Positions 45,542 through 55,722 of a stretch of 64,000 bases of DNA are shown here, in pieces. Below the pieces are notes generated by a model. It did not search any database and was not told the DNA's origin. It saw only the letters and a program-made list of their open reading frames with translations. A program made the position numbers and the translations under genes. The first letter of the stretch is position 1, and every line of letters starts with the position of its first letter. Origin of the DNA: Bacteroidota bacterium (lineage in GTDB: Bacteria; Bacteroidota; Bacteroidia; Bacteroidales; FEN-979); the NCBI GenBank assembly GCA_026391805.1, contig JAPLDJ010000016.1:186001-250000 (forward strand), written 5' to 3'.

Positions 45542-47527
45542 ATGAACAGCAGTAAAATAAGCAACAATAATTGGTCTTCAGCGGCCGGCAGGACTGAAAA
45601 ATACCTTGTCCCGTTTCTTCTGCTCTTCCTGCTGATCGTATTTCTTGTTATCTCTTTCCTGTCGGAAGGGTTTTACGGCGGTGCCGACAACATCAACCAT
45701 TATTTCATTTCGCGGTATTCATGGCAGCGTCCTGAACTTCTCTTCGACGGCTGGGGCCGGCCGCTCTATACCATTCTCAGCTCTCCCTTTGCACAGTTCG
45801 GCTTCCAGGGGATCAAAGTGTTCAATGTGATCCTGGCCGTGCTGACATTGTGGACCGGTTACCTGACCGCCCGCAAACTCAACTACGCTCCTTCACTCCT
45901 GGCCTTTGTGATGATCGGGTTCGCCCCCATTTATTTCATTATGATCTTTACAGGGCTGACGGAGATCCTGGCCGGTTTTGTCCTGATCCTTGCAGTATAT
46001 TTGTTCTTCCGCGAAAAATACATCGCTTCTGCGGTAGTGCTCTCCTTTATCTATTTTGCACGCAGCGAAGCGATGATCTTCTATCCGATATTTCTCGCAG
46101 CATATGTGTTTAAAAAGCAGTACAAAGCAATTCCGTTTCTGCTCGTTGGTGTTTTGTTCTTTACTGTCATCGGCGGGTGGTTCTTCAACGACTACCTCTG
46201 GCTGATCCACAAGTTTCCTTATCCGGTCCATCACAAGATCTATAAAGAGACAGGTCCGCTGCTGCACTTTGTCAATCAGCGCGACTATATATTCGGGATC
46301 CCTTTGGAAATCCTGCTTGTGCTGGGGACAATCATTCTTTTCAGGCAACTGTTCTCAAAACAGGAACCGGTCCGGAAACAGTCATTTTATGAGCTTTTGC
46401 TGATCCTTTTGCCGTTTGCCGGGTATTTTGCCATGCATTCGGTCTTTTACTGGAAGGCGCTTGGCGGGTCGATCGGACTGATCCGCGTGATCACGGCGGT
46501 GATGCCGCTTGCGGGGCTCATCTGTCTGAAGGGATATGACTTCCTTGATCAGAAGCTGAAATCGAATCCCCGCAGGAGAAACGGAGCAATGATCCTGACC
46601 AGTGTCATCATCATCATCGTAACCTTTATCACCTATCACGTCCCGGTCAGGCTCGACGACAGCGAAAAGACGCTGAAGGCTGCCGCCGGTTGGTTCAAAA
46701 CGTCGGAATATTCGAAAAAGCTGGTCTTTTATACCGATCTGAACTTTCCGTTCTTCCTCGACATCAACCCCAACGACATCAAACGTTCGGCCCTGCTCTT
46801 CTACGCCCGTTCGATCCCGACACTGCCCGACAGCTGTGTCGTGGTCTGGGAGTCGCATTTCGGTCCGCATGAAAATGAAATACCGCTCGACACCATCCTG
46901 AATAATAAAAATTACCGGTTGCTGAAGGTCTTCAAGCCTGAAAAAGAGTTCACCACTTTGGGAGGACTGCCTTATGAAGTGAGGGTTTTTCTGAAGCTGC
47001 CTGCTGACCTGTCGGTTGATGACCTTGCCCGGACGGGATGGAAACAGCAGCAGGAAAGCGAACCCGGAAGGATCTCATTCTTCAATGATTTTGAGCAGGC
47101 TGTTTCCGGGTTTCATCCTTCAAAATTCACAACCAGCTTCAGCCATTCGGGCAGTCAATCCTTCCGGATGGATACGGCATCCCTGTACAGCCCGGCATTC
47201 GTTCTTAAATGGAAGTACCTCCTGGAAAGACCTGTGGAAACCGGGATTTGGGTTTCATATTACATTTATCCTACGGCCGCGTTTGGGAAAAATCCACCGT
47301 CGATCGTGATTTCGCTTGAGAATGGCAAGACCTCCTATTTCTTCCGTGCGAAGAACCTGAAGGAGATGAACCTTGTTACGGGCCGGTGGAACAAGGCTGA
47401 AATGGATGTACAGCTGCCCGCGGTCAATTCATTGTCGGACCTTCTTAAAATATACATCTACAATCCGTCAAAGGAGCCGTATTACATCGATGACATGAAT
47501 GTGACATTACTGCGAAAGCGAAAGTGA
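45542..47527 (+). CDS. Polytopic GT-C-like membrane protein with C-terminal jelly-roll-like tail (paralog 1)
   Basis: 661 aa; 'SEGFYGGADNINHYFISRYSWQRPELLFDGWGRPLYTILSSPFAQFGF'; C-terminus 'LLKIYIYNPSKEPYYIDDMNVTLL'. Confidence 0.8.
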   Translation: MNSSKISNNNWSSAAGRTEKYLVPFLLLFLLIVFLVISFLSEGFYGGADNINHYFISRYSWQRPELLFDGWGRPLYTILSSPFAQFGFQGIKVFNVILAVLTLWTGYLTARKLNYAPSLLAFVMIGFAPIYFIMIFTGLTEILAGFVLILAVYLFFREKYIASAVVLSFIYFARSEAMIFYPIFLAAYVFKKQYKAIPFLLVGVLFFTVIGGWFFNDYLWLIHKFPYPVHHKIYKETGPLLHFVNQRDYIFGIPLEILLVLGTIILFRQLFSKQEPVRKQSFYELLLILLPFAGYFAMHSVFYWKALGGSIGLIRVITAVMPLAGLICLKGYDFLDQKLKSNPRRRNGAMILTSVIIIIVTFITYHVPVRLDDSEKTLKAAAGWFKTSEYSKKLVFYTDLNFPFFLDINPNDIKRSALLFYARSIPTLPDSCVVVWESHFGPHENEIPLDTILNNKNYRLLKVFKPEKEFTTLGGLPYEVRVFLKLPADLSVDDLARTGWKQQQESEPGRISFFNDFEQAVSGFHPSKFTTSFSHSGSQSFRMDTASLYSPAFVLKWKYLLERPVETGIWVSYYIYPTAAFGKNPPSIVISLENGKTSYFFRAKNLKEMNLVTGRWNKAEMDVQLPAVNSLSDLLKIYIYNPSKEPYYIDDMNVTLLRKRK

Positions 47528-47706
47528 ATAAACCAGAGATGCTGATCTTCATTCATAAACTTTCCCGGGGCTGACCAAAAAGTATTTTTTATTCTCGCAG
47601 AGTTTCGCAGATGACTGATAACGTACAAAATAACTTTGCGTAACTCTGCGAAAAAATCATATGTTTACCTTTTTAGTCAGTCTCAGGATTATTATCTTTG
47701 CCAGCT

Positions 47707-49671
47707 ATGGCATTCAGCAAGACTGAGAAATACCTTGTTCCGATTCTTCTGCTTTCCCTTCTGATCGTTTTCCTTACGATTGCATTTGTATCGGAAGGCT
47801 ATTACGGCGGGGCCGACAACATCAATCATTACCTGATTGCCCGCTATTCATTTCAGTATCCCGTACTTTTCTTCCACGGCTGGGGACGTCCTCTTTATAC
47901 CATCCTCAGTTCTCCCTTTGCGCAGTTCGGGTTCATGGGCATCAAGGTTTTCAATTCGCTCCTTGCTGTTCTGACGTTATGGATAGGTTACCTGACGGCT
48001 AAAAAACTGGGCTATTCTCCTCCCATCCTGATCCTGGTCATGATCGCTTTCATGCCGGTTTATTTCATCATGATCTTTACCGCACTGACGGAGATTTTAG
48101 CCGGTTTTGTTCTCATCCTTTCAGTCTATCTTTTCTTTCGCGGAAAATACATTGCTTCGGCGGTGGTGATCTCCTTCATCTATTTTGCACGTAGCGAAGC
48201 CATGATCTTTTACCCGATCTTCCTGGCTGCTTATCTTTTCAAAAAACAGTTTAAGGCGATTCCTTTCCTTTTCCTCGGAATCCTGCTTTTTACCGTCGTT
48301 GGCGGTATCTATTTCAGGGATTTCCTCTGGCTGATACACAAGTTCCCTTACCCGATCCACAGCGAAATCTATAAGGAACACGGTCCGTTGCTTCATTTCT
48401 TCACCAAGCGGGATGAACTCTTCGGCCTTCCGCTGGAGATCCTGCTCGTATTGGGGATCATCCTTATTTTCGTTCAACTGTTTTCGAAGAAGAAAGATGT
48501 CAGGAATCAACCTTTCTTCGAGCTGGTGTTGCTGCTGGCACCGTTTGCCGGTTTTTTTGCCATGCATTCGGTGCTCTACTGGAAAGCCCTCGGCGGATCG
48601 ATCGGGTACATCCGTGTGATCACGACCGTAATCCCGCTTGCATCCCTGATCTGCCTTAAAGGCTATGACCTGATCGACCAGCAGCTAAAAAAGATACCTT
48701 TTATCCGGTATATTTTTATGGCGCTGATCAGTTGCTGGATCATTTCCGTTGCCCTGAAAACTTACGTCGTCCCGGTACAGTTGAGCGAGGACGAAAAGAT
48801 CATTAAAAATGTTGCAGGATGGTTTAAAAATTCGGAATATGCCAACCACCTGGTTTATTATACTGATCCGAATTTTGCCTTCTATGCGGACCTGGATCCA
48901 TACGACGAATCACGCGATGTACCGATCTTCCACGCTGCGAACCTTCATAATGTACCCGACAGTGCAATCCTGGTGTGGGATTCCCATTTCGGACCGAATG
49001 AAAATGCGATCCCGCGGGATTCCGTTATTCACAATCCGCGCTACAGGATACTGAAAGTCCTCACGCCCTTCAAGGAAAAGATTACCCTGGGCGGATATCC
49101 CTACGAGGTGCTTGTCCTGTTACGACTGCCGGCCGGGCAATTGTTCGATAACCAGGAATTCCTCAAGAATCTGAAAGAAAGGGATGATCTGTCCTGGAAA
49201 GAAATCAAATCGTTCAGCAACGATTTTGAAACTCCGCTCCAGGGTATGAATTCTTCGAAGCTCACGACAGAGACCGCGCATTCCGGGAAGAGTTCGTACC
49301 GGATGGACGAAGCAACAGAATTCAGTCCCGGTTTTCTCATTCAATGCAGCGAACTGAAGAAAAATCAAGGGGCATTAAAGGTCAGGGTGTCCTTATTTAT
49401 TCTTACCCCTACCTTAATAGATACCGACCAGCCTTCCCTGATTGTTTCACTGGACGATAAAAAAACATCCTACGATTATAACTTTAAAAGTCTTCGCCTG
49501 ATGAATCTTTCAGTAAACCAGTGGACACAGGTTGAATATGAAGTGAACCTTGTGCCGGTCCATGCAGGAACCGACATGCTCAAGGTTTATATTTACAACC
49601 CCGGGAAGAATCTCTTTTTTATTGATGACCTGAAGGTTGATGTACTTGGAAATATTGTTAATCTGAAATAA
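47707..49671 (+). CDS. Polytopic GT-C-like membrane protein with C-terminal jelly-roll-like tail (paralog 2)
   Basis: Strongly similar to 45542-47527 by eye; start MAFSKTEKY at 47707 (not the TTG at 47698); C-terminus 'MLKVYIYNPGKNLFFIDDLKVDVL'. Confidence 0.8.
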   Translation: MAFSKTEKYLVPILLLSLLIVFLTIAFVSEGYYGGADNINHYLIARYSFQYPVLFFHGWGRPLYTILSSPFAQFGFMGIKVFNSLLAVLTLWIGYLTAKKLGYSPPILILVMIAFMPVYFIMIFTALTEILAGFVLILSVYLFFRGKYIASAVVISFIYFARSEAMIFYPIFLAAYLFKKQFKAIPFLFLGILLFTVVGGIYFRDFLWLIHKFPYPIHSEIYKEHGPLLHFFTKRDELFGLPLEILLVLGIILIFVQLFSKKKDVRNQPFFELVLLLAPFAGFFAMHSVLYWKALGGSIGYIRVITTVIPLASLICLKGYDLIDQQLKKIPFIRYIFMALISCWIISVALKTYVVPVQLSEDEKIIKNVAGWFKNSEYANHLVYYTDPNFAFYADLDPYDESRDVPIFHAANLHNVPDSAILVWDSHFGPNENAIPRDSVIHNPRYRILKVLTPFKEKITLGGYPYEVLVLLRLPAGQLFDNQEFLKNLKERDDLSWKEIKSFSNDFETPLQGMNSSKLTTETAHSGKSSYRMDEATEFSPGFLIQCSELKKNQGALKVRVSLFILTPTLIDTDQPSLIVSLDDKKTSYDYNFKSLRLMNLSVNQWTQVEYEVNLVPVHAGTDMLKVYIYNPGKNLFFIDDLKVDVLGNIVNLK

Positions 49672-49677
49672 CGCCCA

Positions 49678-51435
49678 ATGCTTATTCTGAAAAACATCCT
49701 TTTATTTCTGAAATCGATCATTCCCGAGGTTCTTATTATTGGTATTTTTATCTTCTTAATCAATAATTACATTGGAAATGAAAAGGCTACGATTAAATCG
49801 GATTCCATAGGTTATTATGATTATTTGCCTTCGATCTTCATCCATCACGATTTCGTCAGAAAAGATGTTCCCGTCAAGAATGACCATGGCATTTACAAAC
49901 GTATAAATAACATCGACTTTTATATTGATTACGATGGTTACAAGGTCAACAGATGTCCATGCGGTACGGCGGTTTTAGAGATGCCATTTTTTATCAGGGC
50001 GCTTCTGAAAACAGACCTTGAAAGAAATTTTGCGGATGGTTATCAAACTCCCTTTCATATAGCGGTATTTCACGCAGCGGTTTTTTATTTATTTCTGAGC
50101 ATCTTTTTCCTGAAAAAAATACTTAAGCTGTACGATATCAAAAAGCACATTATCATCTTATGTCAATTACTTTTAGTTCTTGCTACTTCCGTTACAAATT
50201 ATGCAAATTTTGATGCAGGATTCAGCCATGTTTACTCCTTATTTGCAATTACTGCATTCCTTTACTTTATTGCGTCATACTTTAAAAAGAGAGATTTTAA
50301 TCATTTCATTTTAGCTTGTCTTCTTTTTGGATTGATCCTCCTTCTTCGCCAGGTAAATGTTCTGATCATTTTCTTTGTTCCCTTTCTGGCCGGCTCAATA
50401 AAAAATTTCAAAGATGGAGTGATCCATCTTTTCAGGCATCCTTTCATATTCCTGTCCGGGATATTTCTGACCTCAGCAGTATTTCTCATTCAGTCTTTAT
50501 GCTATTATTTGCAGGCAGGACATTTCTACATCTACACATACCAGGGATATGGATTTAATTTTCTGGATCCCCAAATCATTAATATTCTGTTCAGTTACAG
50601 GAAAGGGCTGTTTGTATATTCTCCTGTTTTATTTCTGACCTTATCCGGCCTGGTTTATTTAGTATACCGGCGAAAGTATTATCTGGTGCTGACATGGTCT
50701 GCTTTTTTTATCTTCCTTACCTATGTTCTTTCATCCTGGTGGGTATGGTATTATGGTGCCAGCTACGGATTGAGAGCATACATTGATTACTATGCAGTTT
50801 TTTTTATCCCGTTCGCCATCATGTTGAACGAGATCCCAAGGGTACTGAAATTCATCTTCATCGGGCTTTCACTGCTAACCATCCCGCTGAACATCATCCA
50901 GACCTATCAGTATAAAAACTACATCCTTGAATGGGGCGTGATGGACAGGGTAAAGTACTGGAAAGTGTTCCTGAAGACAGACAAGAGGTATGAAGGAATA
51001 TTATGGAAGAAGCATTTTGATGACTCGCAATACCGGACCTTAAAGGAGGTTAATATTGGGAATATCAGGATTCCATCCAACAGTGAAAAAGTTTATTGTA
51101 TGCTGAGCAGTAAGGATATCCCCGGTTTCCAGGAAATCAATATGATCCAGATTCTGATCGATAATGATTTCCGGGAATCGAATGATGCGGAATTGTTTAT
51201 GACGGTCAACGAAACGGATCGTAGTCATTTTTCTTTATGGAGCAAGCGGTTTCTGATTCATTTTGCTGACGACAGTTTTAATAAATGGCAAACGGGGGTG
51301 TTCTATTTTGAATTGGATCCCATCACTGACCCGAAGGAAAAGATCTTCGAACTTGCCGTGATCAGCGGAAAGTATGCGGGTACATTAAAAAACGTGAGAT
51401 TGAGATTCATGAGTTCTGTTAAAACAAATAAATAA
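49678..51435 (+). CDS. Polytopic GT-C-like membrane protein
   Basis: 585 aa; 'IKSDSIGYYDYLPSIFIHHDFVRKD' resembles the first loops of 43522 and 57041 proteins; soluble C-terminus. Confidence 0.75.
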   Translation: MLILKNILLFLKSIIPEVLIIGIFIFLINNYIGNEKATIKSDSIGYYDYLPSIFIHHDFVRKDVPVKNDHGIYKRINNIDFYIDYDGYKVNRCPCGTAVLEMPFFIRALLKTDLERNFADGYQTPFHIAVFHAAVFYLFLSIFFLKKILKLYDIKKHIIILCQLLLVLATSVTNYANFDAGFSHVYSLFAITAFLYFIASYFKKRDFNHFILACLLFGLILLLRQVNVLIIFFVPFLAGSIKNFKDGVIHLFRHPFIFLSGIFLTSAVFLIQSLCYYLQAGHFYIYTYQGYGFNFLDPQIINILFSYRKGLFVYSPVLFLTLSGLVYLVYRRKYYLVLTWSAFFIFLTYVLSSWWVWYYGASYGLRAYIDYYAVFFIPFAIMLNEIPRVLKFIFIGLSLLTIPLNIIQTYQYKNYILEWGVMDRVKYWKVFLKTDKRYEGILWKKHFDDSQYRTLKEVNIGNIRIPSNSEKVYCMLSSKDIPGFQEINMIQILIDNDFRESNDAELFMTVNETDRSHFSLWSKRFLIHFADDSFNKWQTGVFYFELDPITDPKEKIFELAVISGKYAGTLKNVRLRFMSSVKTNK

Positions 51436-51514
51436 AACCAACCCTGATCAATACATATTTGAAGGAATGTTGCACTGATCTCTTCATTCAGATCAATGAA
51501 AAAAACGAAAAAAA

Positions 51515-52240
51515 ATGGATAAAACAATCATTATCATTCCGGCATATAATGAAAGCACCAAAATCGGAAATGTTGTAAATAAGGTGAATTTGTATTGCAA
51601 AACAATGATTGACAGGATATGTGTTGTGGATGATTGTTCCACGGATAATACTTCCGAAATTGCCTCTAACGCCGGCGCTCATGTTCTCAGGCATGAAAAA
51701 AATCTCGGCGTCGGTGCTGCTATCCGGACAGGTTTAGATTATGGATACCGTGAAAATTTTGATATCGCGGTTGTAATATCCGGAGATGATCAGCATAATC
51801 CTCAGGAGATGGATCGCGTTTTAGACCCTGTTAAACGCGATGGATTTGATTTTATCCAGGGATCAAGATTCCTTAAAGGTGGTACGACAATAAATCAGCC
51901 TTTATTCAGAAAAATACTTACAAAAGCATACCCCATTATTTTTTTTATCCTGACCGGAAAAAAATGTACAGATATAACAAATGGTTTCAGGGCTTTTAAA
52001 ATTAAAACTGTTTATGAGGATACTTCAATAAATCTTCATCAGGATTGGTTAAATTCGTATGAACTCGAGGTTTATTTACTGTACAAAGTTTATCATTCGA
52101 ATAAATATTTAGTAAAAGAAGTCCCTATCTCAATTTTATATCACAAGGAAATGAAAGAACGGACTAAAATGAAACCATTTATTGATTGGTGGCGAATTTT
52201 CAGACCAATGATTTTATTAAAATTAAAGATTAAAAAATGA
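51515..52240 (+). CDS. GT2 glycosyltransferase (DPM1-like)
   Basis: 'IIIIPAYNESTKIGNVVNKV...RICVVDDCSTDNTSEIASNAGAHVLRHEKNLGVGAAIRTGLDYG...VVISGDDQHNPQEM'. Confidence 0.92.
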   Translation: MDKTIIIIPAYNESTKIGNVVNKVNLYCKTMIDRICVVDDCSTDNTSEIASNAGAHVLRHEKNLGVGAAIRTGLDYGYRENFDIAVVISGDDQHNPQEMDRVLDPVKRDGFDFIQGSRFLKGGTTINQPLFRKILTKAYPIIFFILTGKKCTDITNGFRAFKIKTVYEDTSINLHQDWLNSYELEVYLLYKVYHSNKYLVKEVPISILYHKEMKERTKMKPFIDWWRIFRPMILLKLKIKK

Positions 52241-53202
52241 ACAAACAACAATTATTAACTGATTATGCCGGTGCCGAGGTGCTGGTAACAGGTGGCGCAG
52301 GATTCGTAGGTAGTAATCTTGTAAAAGAACTTGTAAAGCACAATGCTCATGTTACAGTTCTTGATGATCTATTTACCGGGGATCTCTCTAATCTGAAAAA
52401 TCTGAAAATTAAGAAGTTCATTAAAGGTGATGTTCGTGATGAAGCATTAATGAAAAAAATTGTCGTAAACTTCGACTATATTTTTCACCTTGCCGCAAGA
52501 AATATCATTGTATCCACGAAGAATCCGCTCGAAGATTTTGCTGTCAATATCGGAGGGACCCTGAATATTCTTAATAACCTGAAACGGAGCAAAAGGTTGC
52601 AAAAATTTATTTATACCTCGTCCGTATCTATTTATGGAAATACCAGGTATCTCCCGATCAATGAGGATGACTCCTATAATCTGCTCTCCCCCTATGCAGT
52701 AAGCAAGCTTGGAGGAGAAAATTATGCCAGGGTTTTTTATGAAAATTTTGATCTGCCAACTGTAGTTGTGAGGTATTCAAATGTCTATGGAATTTTTCAA
52801 AGTACTGCCAATCCTTATTGCGGTGTTGTTGGTAAAATTATTGACCGGATTCATAATGACAAAAGGCCCGTTATTCATGGGGATGGAGAACAAACAAGAG
52901 ATTTTACCTATATCCAGGATGCTGTGGATGCAACTCTGCTTGCAGGAATATCAGATAAAAGTGTTGGAGAGGTATTTAATATTGGCACAGGTATAGAAAT
53001 AAGCATTAATAATTTAGTAAAAAACATCAACGAAATAATGGGAAAAGATATTCTTCCGGAATATATCGACCGCAGAGACATTGATAACATCCGGCGACGG
53101 GTTCTGAACATTGAAAAAATCCGGAGAGTGTTGCGGTGGTCCCCTCAATTTACCCTGAGGAAGGGTCTTTCTGAAACCATCGAATGGTACAAAACAATTT
53201 AG
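52237..53202 (+). CDS. NAD-dependent epimerase/dehydratase (extended SDR)
   Basis: 'VLVTGGAGFVGSNLVKELVKH', 'YTSSVSIYG', 'YAVSKLGGENYARVF'; 4-bp overlap with upstream GT2. Confidence 0.92.
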   Translation: MNKQQLLTDYAGAEVLVTGGAGFVGSNLVKELVKHNAHVTVLDDLFTGDLSNLKNLKIKKFIKGDVRDEALMKKIVVNFDYIFHLAARNIIVSTKNPLEDFAVNIGGTLNILNNLKRSKRLQKFIYTSSVSIYGNTRYLPINEDDSYNLLSPYAVSKLGGENYARVFYENFDLPTVVVRYSNVYGIFQSTANPYCGVVGKIIDRIHNDKRPVIHGDGEQTRDFTYIQDAVDATLLAGISDKSVGEVFNIGTGIEISINNLVKNINEIMGKDILPEYIDRRDIDNIRRRVLNIEKIRRVLRWSPQFTLRKGLSETIEWYKTI

Positions 53203-53242
53203 GAAGAATTGAATAATTTTTGTTCATCAATAAATAAAAATC

Positions 53243-54184
53243 ATGATAGCGGTAATCATTCCATCGTTCAGGGTCAGGGACCACATCCTTGGTGTACTTG
53301 CAGGCATCGGGCCGGAAGTCGGGAAGATTTATGTTGTCGATGATGCCTGTCCGCAGGGAACCGGAAACTTTGTAAAAGAGAATTGTTCCGACGATCGGGT
53401 TGAAGTGATTATAAATCCGAAGAACCTTGGTGTTGGCGGTGCTGTAATGGCCGGTTATAAGAAGGCGCTGGAAGATGGCTGCACGATCATGGTGAAGCTG
53501 GATGGCGACGGCCAGATGGCACCTTCACTGATCCCGAAACTGGTCGAACCGATTGCAAAGCAGGAAGCGGATTATGTCAAGGGAAACCGGTTCTACGATC
53601 TGCGGTACCTTCGGAAAATGCCCGGTATCCGCCGTTTCGGCAACTCGATGGTGTCGTTCATCAGTAAAATGGCATGCGGCTACTGGAACATCATGGATCC
53701 TGCCAACGGCTTCACCGCCATCAGTGCCACGGCATTGAAATACCTTCCGCTCGACAGGATCGACAACAGGTTCTTTTTCGAAAACGACATGCTCTTCCGG
53801 CTTTACACCATCCGGGCTGTTGTAAGGGATATGCCGCTGCAGGCAGTTTATGGAAACGAAACCAGCAATATCAGCATCTCGAAAATTGCGTTCCAGTTTC
53901 CATTCAAATATTTGAACCGGCTGTTCAAACGGATCTTTTATACCTATTTCCTCCGCGATTTCAACATCGGGTCACTGGAGCTGGTGATGGCCTTTATCTT
54001 CCTTCTCTTCGGATTCATCTTCGGAGGCATCCATTGGTTAAGAAGCGTCGAAACACACCAGCCGGCCACGGCAGGTACGGTTCTCCTCGCCGGTTTGCCG
54101 ATCATCCTCGGGTTCCAGTCATTGCTGGCTTTTCTGCATTATGATGTGGCAAACATTCCGCAGAAGGTGATCACGGAAGATTAA
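53243..54184 (+). CDS. GT2 glycosyltransferase with C-terminal TM segments
   Basis: 'VIIPSFRVRDHILGVLAGIGPEVGKIYVVDDACPQGTGNFV...NPKNLGVGGAVMAGYKKALEDGCTIMVKLDGDGQM'. Confidence 0.92.
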   Translation: MIAVIIPSFRVRDHILGVLAGIGPEVGKIYVVDDACPQGTGNFVKENCSDDRVEVIINPKNLGVGGAVMAGYKKALEDGCTIMVKLDGDGQMAPSLIPKLVEPIAKQEADYVKGNRFYDLRYLRKMPGIRRFGNSMVSFISKMACGYWNIMDPANGFTAISATALKYLPLDRIDNRFFFENDMLFRLYTIRAVVRDMPLQAVYGNETSNISISKIAFQFPFKYLNRLFKRIFYTYFLRDFNIGSLELVMAFIFLLFGFIFGGIHWLRSVETHQPATAGTVLLAGLPIILGFQSLLAFLHYDVANIPQKVITED

Positions 54185-54206
54185 TGTGGTTATTTTTCTA
54201 TTTCTA

Positions 54207-54255
54207 TCACCGCTAAGGCGCGAAGGCGCAAAGTGATTTAGCGTCTTTGCGGTGA
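54207..54255. terminator. Palindrome between convergent genes (TCACCGC...GCGGTGA with GCGAAGGCGCAAAG/GCGTCTTTGCG)
   Basis: caccgctaaggcgcgaaggcgcaaagtgatttagcgtctttgcggtga; possibly bidirectional terminator; word-repeat class. Confidence 0.5.
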
Positions 54256-54264
54256 AAAAAGATA

Positions 54265-55722
54265 TCAGAACCTGAAGTAGATAAACGGGCTGAATCCTGA
54301 GGCGATGATTGTCGCGGCATTCAGGATGAACAGGAGAATTGACAGGACGGAAAAGAGGATCAGGGATTTTTTTCCGGGGCTGAGATAGAGCCTGTTGATC
54401 CATTCCTCCACGATTTTGAATCCACCCCAGAAGGAGAAGAGAACAGCAACGGCCAGCATGGTCAGGAATTTCTCGTTCAGCCAGATCATGTTATCGCCAC
54501 CCCTGAACTGGAACATCCGACGGAGGAAGAATCCTGCATCGTCGAGGCTCTGTGAGCGGAAGATCACCATGCTGATGACGAGCAGTAAAAAAGTGATGAG
54601 GATGGATGGAACCTTTCCGGCTTTTTTTAAATATTTCAGCAGGAACAGCCGGTCGACGATGAGGAAAAATCCCATGTAAGCGCCCCAGGCGATGAAGGTC
54701 CAGGCAGCGCCATGCCAGAATCCGCACAGCAGGAATGTAACGGAGGCCGCGATCAGGTAAAGTATCTTGTCGGTTCTTATTCCTGCATAATGTTCCTTCG
54801 GAAGCTTCCTGGAAGTGGAATAGGCCAGCGGCAGGAAGATATAATCGCGGAACCAGAAGGAGAGCGTGATGTGCCAGCGGCGCCAGAATTCGGTGATGCT
54901 TTGCGAGACATAGGGCGAGTTGAAATTTTCGGGAAGCCTGAACCCCACCATCCGTGCCAGCCCGATCGCCATATCGGAATAGCCGGAGAAGTCGAAATAG
55001 ATCTGGAAGGTATAGGCCACGGCACCGGTCCAGGCCATGCCGGTGGATAATCCGGCGGAGGAAAGTGCGAAGATGTCGTTCACCGATGCGCCCAGTGTGT
55101 CGGCAATGATCACTTTCTTCGCAAGCCCGATCATGAACCGATAAAAACCGATAAGGCGGTTGTCGATGGTCTCCTGGCCTGTACGGTCTTTTATCTGATC
55201 AGAGATCTGCCCGGGACGGACAATCGGCCCCGACAGCAATTGCGGGAACATGAAGATGTAAAGTGCATAATCCTGGATCTTTTCAAAGCCAGGATGCCTC
55301 TTTTTATATACCTCCAGCACATAGGCCAGCTTCTGGAATGTAATGAAGGAGATCCCGACCGGAAGCATGATCCTGGTCCAGCCGGTAGGTCTGCTTCCGA
55401 ATCCGCTGAGGATGACATTCACCTGGTCGGCAAAGAAATTCATGTACTTGAACCAGATCAGCAGTCCGAGGTTGAGAAAAACGGAAACCCAAAAGAGGAT
55501 GCGTGCTGTTTTACCTTCAGCTGCTGACATTCTGCGGATCACGAAGAAGTCAACCAGCACCGAAGCCATCACCACAAAAACAAAAACCGGCGCTCCCCAG
55601 GCATAGAAACAGAGGCTCGCCAGCAGCAGGACCCAATTCCTGAGCTTCTTGCCGGCCAGGTAATAAACGATCAGCAGGACCGGCAGAAAATAAAAAAGAA
55701 AGAGGCTGCTGGTGAAAATCAT
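54265..55722 (-). CDS. MBOAT-family O-acyltransferase (AlgI-like)
   Basis: 485 aa; 'LPVGISFITFQKLAYVLEVYKK', 'YFDFSGYSDMAIGLARMVGFRLPENFNSPYVSQSITEFWRRWHITLSFWFRDYIFLPL', 'FLLCGFWHGAAWTFIAWG'. Confidence 0.95.
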   Translation of the reverse strand: MIFTSSLFLFYFLPVLLIVYYLAGKKLRNWVLLLASLCFYAWGAPVFVFVVMASVLVDFFVIRRMSAAEGKTARILFWVSVFLNLGLLIWFKYMNFFADQVNVILSGFGSRPTGWTRIMLPVGISFITFQKLAYVLEVYKKRHPGFEKIQDYALYIFMFPQLLSGPIVRPGQISDQIKDRTGQETIDNRLIGFYRFMIGLAKKVIIADTLGASVNDIFALSSAGLSTGMAWTGAVAYTFQIYFDFSGYSDMAIGLARMVGFRLPENFNSPYVSQSITEFWRRWHITLSFWFRDYIFLPLAYSTSRKLPKEHYAGIRTDKILYLIAASVTFLLCGFWHGAAWTFIAWGAYMGFFLIVDRLFLLKYLKKAGKVPSILITFLLLVISMVIFRSQSLDDAGFFLRRMFQFRGGDNMIWLNEKFLTMLAVAVLFSFWGGFKIVEEWINRLYLSPGKKSLILFSVLSILLFILNAATIIASGFSPFIYFRF

